Assembly: GCA_009733715.1 (NCBI GenBank)
Contig: WMKJ01000057.1
Location: forward strand, 23,093 to 87,092
DNA length: 64,000 nucleotides
From: Herpomyces periplanetae
Taxonomy: Eukaryota > Ascomycota > Laboulbeniomycetes > Herpomycetales > Herpomycetaceae
Direction of reading: 5' to 3'
Positions within the stretch are counted from its first letter, which is position 1. Each line of letters opens with the position of its first letter. This document shows, in pieces, positions 1 to 11,000 of this stretch. The translations under genes and the position numbers were made by a program. A model generated the notes under the pieces. That model was given only the letters and a program-made list of their open reading frames with translations. It searched no databases and had not been told where the DNA came from.

Positions 1-1813
1 ACTTTGTACCTGTTTTATTACCCAGCATACGTATTAACTTCTCCCGACCGACTTCGCGCAGCTCCTTGACACTTGAAACATTAGCTTCTACAAGCAATCG
101 AGTTCGCGTTGCTTTCGCTACTCCTGGAAGTGCATCAACCGGCAAGCTATCCAGCACAGTTTGTACTTCACCAGGTCTAATATGATACTGCCCGGCTGGT
201 TTAGCCTTGCGAAGTGCAATTCTAGCTAAAAGTACGTTACTCCCAATACCAACGGAAATATCACATCCCGTTTCTTCTTTGACGATTGCTCGAAGCTTTT
301 GAGCAATCTCATCCGCCTTTTCTCGCTGTTGGGCTTCGTTCACTTGAAGCTCGATTCTCCCACGCTTCTCTTCTTCGCAACACAGTCGAGAAATGTCTAT
401 CAATGCTTCATCGACGCTAACACTTTGAACAATGCCTCCTGTTGCGATTATTGCATCGTAAAACTTTGAGCTTACAGCTTCGTATTCCACAAAATCATAT
501 GGTACAATCACCAAATCTTTACATAATTGGTGTGCTTGCCCAATCCACATCCCATTCCTTATGCCAAATTTTCGCGCCTCATAATTACAGCTTGCAATTT
601 CACTACTTTCACCGTGTCCATGTGCTACGACAGCAGGTTTTCCAACATGTTCAGGAAACTTCTTCAACGATACAGCTGCAAAGAAACAGTCTATATCAGC
701 ATGGAGTATTAATCGCACGACGTCTTTTGGCAACCTGCCTGCTCTAGACTTTTCCGGTACTAATGAATTTGCATGACGACTGAGTAATTTAGCCTTAAGA
801 TCAGCTTTCCAAGTTGACAAGTGATGCAATCGAGATTCGCGAAAGTATGTTTCCAGAAATTTTGGATTCGTTACAGTTGATTCTCGAATACGCGTATCTC
901 TAAGCAACGCTGAATTGTACATTTCAGCCGTCATTCGTTCATCTCGGCGTACCTTTGCAGTGGATTCAGTATGAGTCTGTTTAGGTATACTTGACGAGCG
1001 AGCCTTTGGAACAGTCGGAATGTCAACAATTTTATCGTCCAATAAATAATCCTGTTGATTTCGGGCAGTATCTGAAATCGATCTAATACTTTGCTTCATC
1101 TGTGACAGTACGAATTGACTGCTAGGATGTCGAGTTTTGTCGTTTGCGGTTGGTGATGAAATTAAATTTGGTGCCACTCGTGCTGTACTCTGTCCTTCAG
1201 CTTCTGCTGTAACTTTCTTGGGCGTGTCAAGTTGATTACCCTGTGACACATTATTACTCTGAATTGCAGCTTGTTTTCCATTGATATTGTTAAGGTAATT
1301 GGCACGAAAAGTGAATGCCTTAGCGGAAAGAGATGTATTTGAAAGTTTGAGCATACTCTGACCCTCTTGGTGTAGTAAACGATACGAATGCCAGGGTAAT
1401 AGACGACCTGAATCAATACTATCTGTAATCCAAGATGGTTTCACTACTTTATACTTCGAAAATTCCTCCATTTTCTTCGGGGTCAATACAGTAGCAACTA
1501 TGTGGGTTACCAATCGTTTGGAGTCCAATATTTGTAAGAAAGCACCACCATGGGAGACTACAAGACGATGTAAATCATTCTGTGAAGGCTGGGTATAGCC
1601 ATTGACATGGACGATAACGCCAGAAAATATCTGAGGTTTACCCTCTAACCGAGCATTAGCTCGAATTTCTGCGTCCAAATTTTGCAACTTAACCTTTTTA
1701 CGCCGATAATAGTCAGCAAATCCACCGAATCGTGATGCGCCATACTCATCTCCGTCTTCGGAGGGAAATTTATGGTTAGATATAAGTTTCCGGGCCGCGT
1801 TAGAATCTCCCAT
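1..1813 (-). CDS. REV1: DNA repair protein REV1 (Y-family polymerase), 5' part only
   Basis: REV1 is the deoxycytidyl transferase and scaffold of translesion synthesis in the nucleus. The ATG is at 1813 and the frame stays open for 604 codons to the left edge of the window, so the gene is truncated by the window and its C-terminus is not seen. Residues about 62-148 look like a BRCT domain (a GVIVHVNGY start, SHGG, and a PSWITDSI end). The Y-family palm starts near residue 370 with HADIDCFF, followed by SCNYEARKFGIRNGMW and the second acidic motif SVDEALIDI near residue 470. The visible part ends in the helix-hairpin-helix thumb (LPGVAKATR). BRCT followed by a palm of this type separates REV1 from Pol eta, kappa and iota. 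No intron is apparent. The gene is divergent from the FKBP gene. Confidence 0.93.
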   Translation of the reverse strand, partial: MGDSNAARKLISNHKFPSEDGDEYGASRFGGFADYYRRKKVKLQNLDAEIRANARLEGKPQIFSGVIVHVNGYTQPSQNDLHRLVVSHGGAFLQILDSKRLVTHIVATVLTPKKMEEFSKYKVVKPSWITDSIDSGRLLPWHSYRLLHQEGQSMLKLSNTSLSAKAFTFRANYLNNINGKQAAIQSNNVSQGNQLDTPKKVTAEAEGQSTARVAPNLISSPTANDKTRHPSSQFVLSQMKQSIRSISDTARNQQDYLLDDKIVDIPTVPKARSSSIPKQTHTESTAKVRRDERMTAEMYNSALLRDTRIRESTVTNPKFLETYFRESRLHHLSTWKADLKAKLLSRHANSLVPEKSRAGRLPKDVVRLILHADIDCFFAAVSLKKFPEHVGKPAVVAHGHGESSEIASCNYEARKFGIRNGMWIGQAHQLCKDLVIVPYDFVEYEAVSSKFYDAIIATGGIVQSVSVDEALIDISRLCCEEEKRGRIELQVNEAQQREKADEIAQKLRAIVKEETGCDISVGIGSNVLLARIALRKAKPAGQYHIRPGEVQTVLDSLPVDALPGVAKATRTRLLVEANVSSVKELREVGREKLIRMLGNKTGTK

Positions 1814-3066
1814 GTCGTTAATTGAGACACAATGCACTATCAATCAGCCCATGCTTGGGTTTTTATATAATATAAGTTTGATGAGCTGCTGTGTTGATAT
1901 GTCGAGTGGTTACCTATGAGAAAGAAGCAGTATAGGTAGATGAGGGGAAAAACGTTAGCAGAAATTATGGCTCGGATATTGATAGTGCATTTAGCTATTA
2001 AATTATCGCATACTTTCACACAAAATTAAGGGAAGTTTAATATTTCGGTGGCCTTGTGGGTATAAAGAATTAATGAAATAATTAGTATAAAATTTAAATC
2101 ATCATGAAATTAATGGATATTCCAGTCGTATTTGGATTGGATTAGTAATCCAATAGTCATGCACAATTTAGACCAAATACTCGATGATTTTGGGTACGCA
2201 AGGTGAGCAAAGGAGTACAGTAGTTTAACGAAAATTTAGAGTGTTTATCTAGCAATATAAAGTAAAGAAAATCAATAAATTGGAATGAAATATTTTGGTT
2301 GATGCAATGTCAAGGATTAAAAGTGAACTAGTGTTCAGTGAAAGCAGTTGTGACAAGGAAGTAGTAGTAAACAACTAGCAAAGGAATTAATTACGATAAC
2401 GCTTTTAGTATGTGATTAATGAATATTGAATACTAAAAAAATCATAAAATATTTTTAACGACATGAAATTATTATTTTTGAAATTTTTAGAAATCCCGAT
2501 GGTATCCAAACGAATATGTCAATATCCTCCATCTCTTAAATTGGACAATTGTTCTCTTCTCTAACACGTAAGCATACCGGAAAAACGTTATTAATTTTCG
2601 GTGCTAGAGTATTTCCGTACCGGCTGCGGGGATTGAGCCACAGGTCAGCCACAATAGGGTTAGTAAGTTTAGAAGACGGGCCGGGGGGGGCGGTGCACAA
2701 GGGGTGATTCGCTTAAAGCACTGACTCGGGGGAACAACTTTGTGAACGAATTTTCTGATTTTCTCAGGTTAAGTTTTCTTATCCACGGACATTTATTACT
2801 ATTTTAACTTGGAATAAGTATTTCAATATTCAATTATACGGTTGATTAATTATCTAAGGAAAAATTGAAAATTAGTACACTCATTTGCGGAAACACATAC
2901 CTTATCGCGCAATTCAATCGAACGCAAAGCGAGTTTAATTGTTCGACAACGCGCATTGATTATTGTTACTATCTACGGGTATTTCTTTGTGAGGGCTTAA
3001 AGAGTTTACTATCAACTTTTATTAACTTGAGTAGTTAATCTAAGGTTCTATTTTAACATTCTAATA
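1814..3066. other. Divergent intergenic region REV1 / FKBP
   Basis: This 1.25 kb AT-rich spacer between two divergent starts holds no convincing ORF or RNA gene. A short GC-rich patch near 2630-2700 (GGGCCGGGGGGGGCGG-like) stands out from the AT-rich background. Both promoters must lie here. Confidence 0.5.
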
Positions 3067-4825
3067 ATGTCTGCGAAGCTCGCTGCTTGTGGTTTGACGG
3101 TACCTTCGGATGAGGTAGCCATACCTGCTATTCCAGATTTACCGGCTAATGTATGCATTTCAATTATTAAAGATTGGGTTTTGGCCGCAAAGGTTGAAAT
3201 TATAAATTAGAGGATAATAGATGAGCTAATTCCACGCGTCAGTTTCACATTACCATGGCTGCCATTGATCCTACACGGAAACCAGATGATTCATCAAAAG
3301 GGGATAAGCTACTGTCTACGTTAGTTCTAGTTCGTGAACCTATTGATGCTGATCTACATGGTTCATCGGATGAGGATGAAGATGAGAGCAGTGATGAGAA
3401 TGAAGATGGTGATGATGATAGCGATGAAGATACAAAATCCAAGCCAATGGGCAAATCAAAAACCAATTCCATTACAACCGAAAAAAATGGCAGTCGTCGT
3501 AAATCAGATACTACTAAATTTAATTCATCTGCTAAGAAGATGTCAAAACGGGATAATGATGATGATAATGATGTCGATATGAGTAGTGATAACGATGAAG
3601 ATTTTCAATTTGAAGAATTTGTGGTGTGCACGCTTGATTCAAATAAGGTAAAGTAGAACAGATCGGGATAATTATGTAAGGGGAAAATAGCTAAGATGAA
3701 TGGGGGTTTTTAGGTGTATCAACAACCGTTGGATATAACGATTGGAGCAAATGAACGGGTGTTTTTCAAGGTAAAAGGTAATACACCGATTCATTTAACG
3801 GGGAATTTAGTTGAGATGGACGAACATGATGAAGATTCAGAAGATAGCGAAGATTATGATAAAGATGATTATGGAATGGAACTTAGTGAAATGATAAATT
3901 ATGAAGAATTGGATTCGGAAGATGCGCTAGATGATTTGGAGAATCCCAAGATTAGCGAAATTCTATCGGTTAGTGAAGAAGAAATCGAAGAAAGTGGAAA
4001 GAAAAGCGGTCAAAAGTTAATAACAAGTGGTAAGAATGATGAAAAAGTGAAATCAGGAGTAAAGCGACCGGCCAATGAAGATGAAGCCGATAGAGTAAAA
4101 AAAGGTAGTGGTAACGGTGAAAACGAGGAAGCAAAACTATCGAAAAAACAACTTAAAAAGCTCAAGATGAATTCAGGAGAAGCAGCAGCAGGTGGAAATA
4201 AGAGTGGAAATAATAATAATGCTGTCAATAGTGGTATACTGAACGGGAATAAAGGGTTAGCAAATAATAGTAATGGTAACGGTCATGAAGAGAAAAAAGT
4301 TCAATTTGCGGAAGATTTGGAGCAAGTCAAACAAGATGATATCAAAGCAAAGAGTAATAAATCAACCGGAGGTAAAGGCAATATAAAAGTTGTACAAGAA
4401 GTTGAAATTGATGATCGCAAAACTGGCACTGGTCCCGGGGCCAAAAAAGGTGATAAAGTTGGAGTTAGATATATTGGAAAACTCCAAAAAACTGGTCAAG
4501 TCTTTGACGGTAAGTAACAACTGTCTTTTGGGACTTTGTCTTTCCTCGTACCGGAATGGAAAATTTCCCGTCCCGCTCGCTCAATCTAACACCGGCTGGC
4601 TAACTGGATTGATTAGCTAATAAAAAGGGAAAACCGTTTTCGTTTAAGCTGGGAGCGGGAGAAGTTATTAAGGGATGGGATATTGGGATTGCGGGAATGG
4701 CAGTTGGAGGGGAGAGGAGAATAACAGTTCCGGCGCATTTAGCGTATGGTAGCAAAGCAATGCCCAAGATTCCGGCTAATTCGACATTGGTGTTTGATGT
4801 GAAGGTTGTATATATTAAGAATTGA
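3067..4825 (+). CDS. Nucleolar FK506-binding peptidyl-prolyl isomerase (Fpr3/Fpr4 type)
   Basis: Joined exons 3067-3150, 3243-3647, 3714-4509 and 4617-4825 keep frame and give 497 residues. The family (yeast Fpr3/Fpr4, insect FKBP39/46) acts in the nucleolus as a proline isomerase and histone chaperone. The N-terminus (residues about 1-60) has the nucleoplasmin-like start typical of Fpr4, including ITMAAIDPT. Two acidic tracts follow ([17 protein letters not shown] near 66-90, and another near 190-235), then a Lys-rich linker. The C-terminal roughly 105 residues form the FKBP domain. [44 protein letters not shown] and LVFDVKV are all present, so the drug and proline pocket appears intact. Intron donors are GTATGC, GTAAAG and GTAAGT. 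The first exon is chosen because it restores the conserved N-terminal fold; an ATG inside exon 2 would delete it. Confidence 0.9.
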
Positions 4826-5284
4826 GTTGGTATGGCGAAGAGTACGGGGGAATGGGTAAATCAGTGATCATGCGGGGTGGGTAGGTGAATCTTGATGTTT
4901 AAAATGGTTAATATGTAGAATTTACACGTTGAAGTTAGCTGCTATATAATCGTTCAAGTGTTTAGGTTTGTACCAGGGAATACTGTTTACTGATGGTGTA
5001 TTCTGAACTGATATACTTAATATACTTTTTGGCTACAAATTTATCGGGCTAAGAATTTTAAAGGTAATTTGACAAGTCTCACATAACATTGAGGAATAAC
5101 TTTTAATGCTATTCATTTAAAGTGCAACTACCTTGGTGCAAATACAATTATATGAGTGACAAACAATTTCGAATATGCTACCATAAGCTTAAGTATTTAC
5201 ACGGATCACAACAATCTCGTCGTATGTAAAATGCAAGGTAACACCGAATATTTCGATTAAGTGAATAGATTGTAAAACAACCTT
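4826..5284. other. Convergent 3' intergenic region
   Basis: This 459 bp AT-rich spacer lies between the FKBP stop and the SF3b p14 stop. It should carry the two terminators/polyadenylation regions. No gene is seen. Confidence 0.5.
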
Positions 5285-6113
5285 TTAATCTATACCGTGA
5301 TCCCGCTTAAGAGCTTCCAAGCGAGAACGACGCTCTTGTAAGTCGTCTTTAACCTTATTTATCTTGTCTAATTGATGGTATAAGACTAATTATAATTTCA
5401 TTTGGTATAATGTAACCAAACACCAAATTTGTCAGTGAAAAATTAATCTTCTGAAAAACTTTCTTCCGGGCAAATTTACCCATCAAAAATAACAGGAATT
5501 GCCCAATCTGGAAAGATAGACATGTAGCTATTTTTAAACTTGCCTACTAGATAACGATTTTGAAAGTTAAAGCCGTTTAACTTTTCACAAGCTTGCTTTG
5601 CGTCCATTACATCTTCGTAAACGACGAGAACGGTTCCTTTAGTAGCGTTGGTAACACCTTGTCGAATTTGTCTGGTCTCGAGTTTACCAAAACGGTATAC
5701 GTTAAGCGGGGAAACCGGCCATCGGTGTACGTTGAATGAAACGAAAGTAAACAGTTTGCAAAAAGCGAATGTAAAATATGCATACCTTATAGGACCAAAT
5801 TTGCCAAAAAGATCAAAGAGTTCCTCAGGAGTAACGTTATAACTAATAAATACGAGGAATCGTTAGCCTTGTTTCCGAAATCTTCGAGTACGGTATATCT
5901 TACCTCAAATTTTTCACGAATAAAACACTAAAAAATAAAATCATTTCATTAGTACGTCAATACTACATAAACGCGGGGTGTACGAAAAAATATAGCTCAT
6001 AATCAAAACGTGAAAGTCCAAATAGTAAAAACGAGCAAAATTGTAAAATAATTAGTCCAAACGTATATCACTCACCGATTTATCTCTGGCACCAGTTTTC
6101 CACTGCGATTCAT
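5285..6113 (-). CDS. SF3B6: SF3b subunit p14 (SF3B6), branch-site RRM protein
   Basis: p14 is the U2 snRNP SF3b subunit that sits on SF3B1 and contacts the branch adenosine. Five exons (transcription order 6113-6076, 5927-5904, 5842-5786, 5671-5544, 5385-5285) join in frame to 115 residues; the human protein is 125. The product reads VLFVKNLSYNVTPEELF, then GKFGPIRQIRQG, then VVYEDVMDAKQACEKLNGF, NRYLVVLYH and a charged tail LKRDHGID, a close match to the family along its whole length. The last intron has a GC donor (AG|GCAAGT). Only this choice restores the conserved NRYLVVLY; reading through gives a stop 21 codons later. The position equivalent to human Tyr22 in RNP2 is Phe here (VLF). No other RRM protein family fits as well. 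Confidence 0.92.
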
Positions 6114-8000
6114 GATTCCAGGAACACGTATCACAGGGTCGCGTCTCGATCAACTATAGTTCCAAAGGAAAATTGCCGGAAAAGCTACAAAGGGGTTGAA
6201 TCAATGCAAGTTAAGCCGTGAGCTAATACCTATTAAAATCACAACCAACTAAACCTTGAATAATTTAAAAACATATTAAAAAAATATTTTTGCTCACATT
6301 CTTAAGGACGAACCTGTCGTCAAGATTGACGATTTTCACGATACCTCACACTTACCAACTTGGCTGACTCCGTTAAAACTTCATATCAACTTTCCCTTTC
6401 CACGGCTTTCGGATTAAATTAAACCCGTGAACACAGCTTAGTCAGGTCGAATTGTGAAGAGGGAGAGCAAGAAAGGGCTTTAGGCTATGGATTGGGTGTA
6501 CTGTGGACGATATGTCAAGTGAATCAATTAACCCAATTTATTGCTTTTGCCACTATTCCTATAAACCATACTAGCCCTTTCATATTTTTACCGTTAACCA
6601 TTCACTATATTGCATTGTCATTAGACCCCATAAAATCCCGTATCGCTCCACCTGAGTTGGGTCTTGACCCGTTCTTTCAAACTTATTATTAGTTCAACCC
6701 CAAAACTGTCATTCTCGGCTGAATGATTTTCCGCTCCCTATTTTTAATATATCCATTCTTCTCTCTTATTTATCATATGGGCTGGGCGATATGGTGTACG
6801 ATAAGTTTACATAATTGAGATGAATCCTCAGTCGGATAACTTTAGACTTGGGATGTATGATTGTCTTGTTAAGTCATATTTTGATCTACCCCAGAAATAT
6901 CCGTACACATTTATCTCTAACATTTTCATTTCATATTCCAATTTATATTCAAGCTTACCGGTAAAAAGTATCCTCCCGGGGTCGTCTTTTGCCCTTTGGT
7001 TACACTAGATATTATTTTCAACATGCACTAATTACATTTACTCTATTACACGACATGACAACATATCATTCAACGCAACTCGACACATCTTCGGTAAACC
7101 TTAAACTGCCTTCTCTTATAATCTTCCATTTTAATCCTTCCCTTTACTCCCCATCAAATTAACCAACCTATTGGTTATCACTGGGTCACATGATCGAGGT
7201 CATCTGACTTTTCCTTTCTCCACCAAAAATGTCGTGCGAGAGCGGTTTGAATTAATTTGTTCGGCAACTTTTCCCTTTTATTTTCAATCCGTGCACGTAC
7301 CGACCTACACCTACCCATGCTTTCACCTACACACACGCACATGTACACGCATACGCACAGGCCTATACATACTCCCTTCCCCACGCTTTCCCTCTCTCTC
7401 ACTCATATACTCTCACACTCACGCACTCGCCAATCCACCTCTTCCCTCTCACAAAATTTCCCTTTACTTCCACCTTTCACTTAATTTTAATTCACCTGTT
7501 CCATCTTAATTTACCTTACACCGTTTCTTACCCAGTTAATTCCCCCTTCTCATTCCCCTCGTCCTCTTCTTCCATCCTTTTCTCCTTCCTTTCCCTCCCT
7601 TTCTCGCACGCCCGCTCATCCACGCGTCCTGTCACTCTTCTTCCCCTACCCGCCAAAAATGTTCTCCTACTTTCTCTCACTTTCTCCTCCCGTATCACAT
7701 AATCACCTTCCGCCTTCTTTTCCTTTTTTTCGGCTATTACCCGAGTCTTGGCATTCTCTCCGATATTTTCGGCTCGCCTTCGGCATTTCAATCTATTTTT
7801 GTCTGTCCCACCGAAACTTCATTTTTTTAAACTTTCATCCTCCTTGGTTATCCTTCTTTTCTTCTCTCGTTTCTTAACCTCTATCACACTCTTTTTCATT
7901 TCTATTAAATCCCATTTGCATAAAATGCCTTCTCTTTTCTCCCTACGTTTATCATTTGTCTCTGTTTACTCCTACCCTTCATCGGGGCAGTATTCTATCT
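6114..8000. other. Divergent intergenic region with CT-rich leader
   Basis: This 1.9 kb spacer separates SF3B6 from the JmjC gene. The first half is ordinary AT-rich DNA. From about 7300 the + strand becomes strongly C/T-rich and includes a CA-type alternating tract (about 7325-7375). The small ORFs here are low-complexity and have no family resemblance. I read the stretch as promoter plus pyrimidine-rich leader of the downstream gene. Confidence 0.5.
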
Positions 8001-11000
8001 ATGGCACTGAAAAGCTTGAAACGCTCTTTCGATCATAATTATCTCCCATCCTCATCTCCCTTACCTCGTGTTAACTCTTCTATTAACGAACCTTTATCTC
8101 CTTTACTCGATCGCTCTCTTCTCTCCCCTCTATCACAGCCTTCTTCCTCTGACGACCTTCCCGATATTCATCCTCATTCTCGCGATTCCAATTCTAATTC
8201 TTCCCACTGCATCCCTTCCCTTTATTTACCTTCCTGTTATTATCATTCTTTTCGTAATTGTCATTTTTCTACTTCTAATTCCCTACACGTTCCTCCTTCA
8301 CCCATTGAAACTTTAGCCTCCATAGCTTTGGCTACCAGTCCTTCATATTCCTTATTCACAGAGTCTCTTCCTACTTCACGCTCACCTCCTCATTCTACCC
8401 GTGGTCGTCCTCTTTCTTGGGAGCATCCTACCCTTCATTCATGTTCAATTTGTTCTTCTCATTATCCTCTACTTCCTCCACATCCTCCGCCTACCCTACC
8501 ATTATCTTACTCGTCTACTAAATTACCTCCCCTTGAGCCTCCCTATAAGCGACCTCGTCGTGAATGTTCACCTTGCTCCTCTCCCGCCACTGCAACTGCA
8601 TGCCCTTTCCACCAGTCCCATCTTTCTTCGCATCCATCCTCCCAGTCTAATCTACAAGATCCTTCTCTACACCGATCTTCAACTCTACAACTTTCTCATC
8701 GCAATACAGAAGATTTATTTGTCGGTAACATCCTCCTTAGTTTGTTCAGCAGCTCCAATAATCCCGCATGCTCATCTCCTGAGCCCATTGATCCTAACAC
8801 CCCTCGGTTCTACGATTCTTCTCATCTTTCTTTAGATTTACCACCTTCCTCTAATGCTAATACCCTTAACACTTTTCAAAATCACACAGATCCTTCCTCT
8901 GATCTTACATTCTCTTCTCTTCCTAATCTTTCCCAACCCGTTTTCTCACAAAACTCACATTTCACTACTTCGCCTCGAGCCTACATAAATAATTATCCCG
9001 TGAATTTTACTTCTCGCCACCCTAAAGTTACTGACAGCTATCTCTCTTCTTATCCCAGCGTTACCGATCTTTCAACTTACTCCGCCCCCATAGTATCTCA
9101 GACCTCTAAAACGTCAGCTTTATCTTCTACCGGGGCAGGCCGCTGTCATCAACCGTTAAATTCATCGCCCTTGCTCTTTAGCCACAGTTTGCATAGCAGT
9201 ACAAAACTATCTTCACCCCATTTTTCAAGGCTCGCTCCAAATTCGACCGCGCCCTTTTTAACTCACTTGAAACCCGTGAAATCTGAAGAGTCTTCGTCGA
9301 TTTTGCATTCTAAGACATTTTATCATAATCTACTACCCCGTAATGTGATGCCTGATTCGAAGTTAGAAATTAGTCAGGATATCAACCCTCCCCGACGATT
9401 GTCTTGTCCATCTCTTCCGCTTTCTAACAATCCGGTCTATCAACGGGCCACATCTGCTCCACCTGGACTTACTTTCCCTATCATAGAGACTACTGCTCCA
9501 CAAATTTACGATGATCAAAATGCCGTCTGCCGTGTTTGCAAGTCATCCGATGACTCTCATACACGGGAATCCCAGTGCTGGGTTGAGTGTAGTGGCTGCT
9601 TTAATTGGTACCATCTTACATGTGCGGGTTTCAAAACTGAGCAAGAAGTTAGTCGTGTAGACAATTTCTTCTGCAAATTTTGTCAACCATTACACGGTCC
9701 CACTACATATTTCCCTAATTCGAGAGTTAAACATTCTAATGATGATTTCACTGATCCGTGTGGAGATGCATGCAACTCGAGCACAGTTGATTTTGAGCAC
9801 CCATACGTTAAATTTTTCAAAAATGACCGGACTAATTTTGCACCGGATAATTATCCTCGTTTGCCGCCCGAGTGTGTTACGGCAGAATACTTCGAAAAGT
9901 GTGGTGGTCTTAAGTATCCTGTAATAATTCCTGCGGAGTGGAATCCAAGGCCTACCCTTCCGAGTGCACAGTGTGCTTCACCGCCGTCAGATTATAATCA
10001 AGTTGATAATAACGCCAAGGGTCCCGAAATAGTTAAAGAACGGAGAAAGCAGCACTGCGAAGATGTTTTTGAGTATACCCTCCAGCCTGATGAAGGCCAG
10101 GATAAGCTGGGGATGGTTATTCCAGCAGGGCTGACTGTTCGACGCGTTGCCCAGCTATACGGAGAAGATGAAAAATTGGATGTGATAGATGTTAAATCCC
10201 AGGAAGTTGATAAGCGTTGGACACTTCGAAAGTGGGCAGATTATTATGAATCACCGGGTGCAAAAGTTATACGAAATGTGATAAGCTTAGAGGTTTCTCA
10301 TAGCAAATTAGGAAGGTTAATAAAGCGACCAAGAGTGGTTCGAGATTTGGACCTACAGGACGATGTGTGGCCTATGGATGAAGAGTCGCCAAAGGTGCAA
10401 TTTTATTGTTTGATGTCGGTCTCTGATTGTTATACGGATTTCCATATCGATTTCGGCGGTTCACTGGTGTATTATCATATTATTAAAGGTCAAAAAACGT
10501 TCTTCTTTTTACCACCAACAAACCATAATTTAAAAAAGTACGAGCAATGGAATTTATTACCTTCTCAAAATTGGACATGGTTTCCAGATTTCGCAGGGAG
10601 TCAATGTTGTCGAGTTGATCTCTATCCTGGTGATACAGCTCTGATTCCATCTGGCTGGATTCACGCGGTGTGGACTCCCGAGGATAGTTTGGTTGTAGGA
10701 GGGAACTTTCTTTCCCGACTCAATTATATGATGCATTTACGTGTAGTAGAAATTGAAAAGATTACTAATGTACCACGAAAGTTTCGCTACCCCAATTTTC
10801 AAAAAGTTATGTGGTATGCAGTTCTTCGGTATTTGAGGGATGACCCGATACCCGAAACTGTTCGAAAGACATTAGGTATTGGAGGGACGTTCCCTCGAGA
10901 TGTGCCTATTTATTTGGAATGTGGTAATTATGAGATTAATGTGGAGCCAGGCCATGAAAGGTTCAATGCACGTTATTATTCGAAAGCAGAGCTTGATGGC

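Noticed and set aside
5476-5543. SF3B6 reading through to VIFDG stop
   Set aside because: It lacks the conserved VLYH and charged C-terminal helix, which are found downstream if the GC-AG intron is removed.
7171-7509. 112-residue + strand ORF upstream of the JmjC gene
   Set aside because: Low-complexity Thr/Ser/Pro product caused by CT- and CA-rich DNA; the opposite strand and another frame are equally open, and there is no family resemblance.
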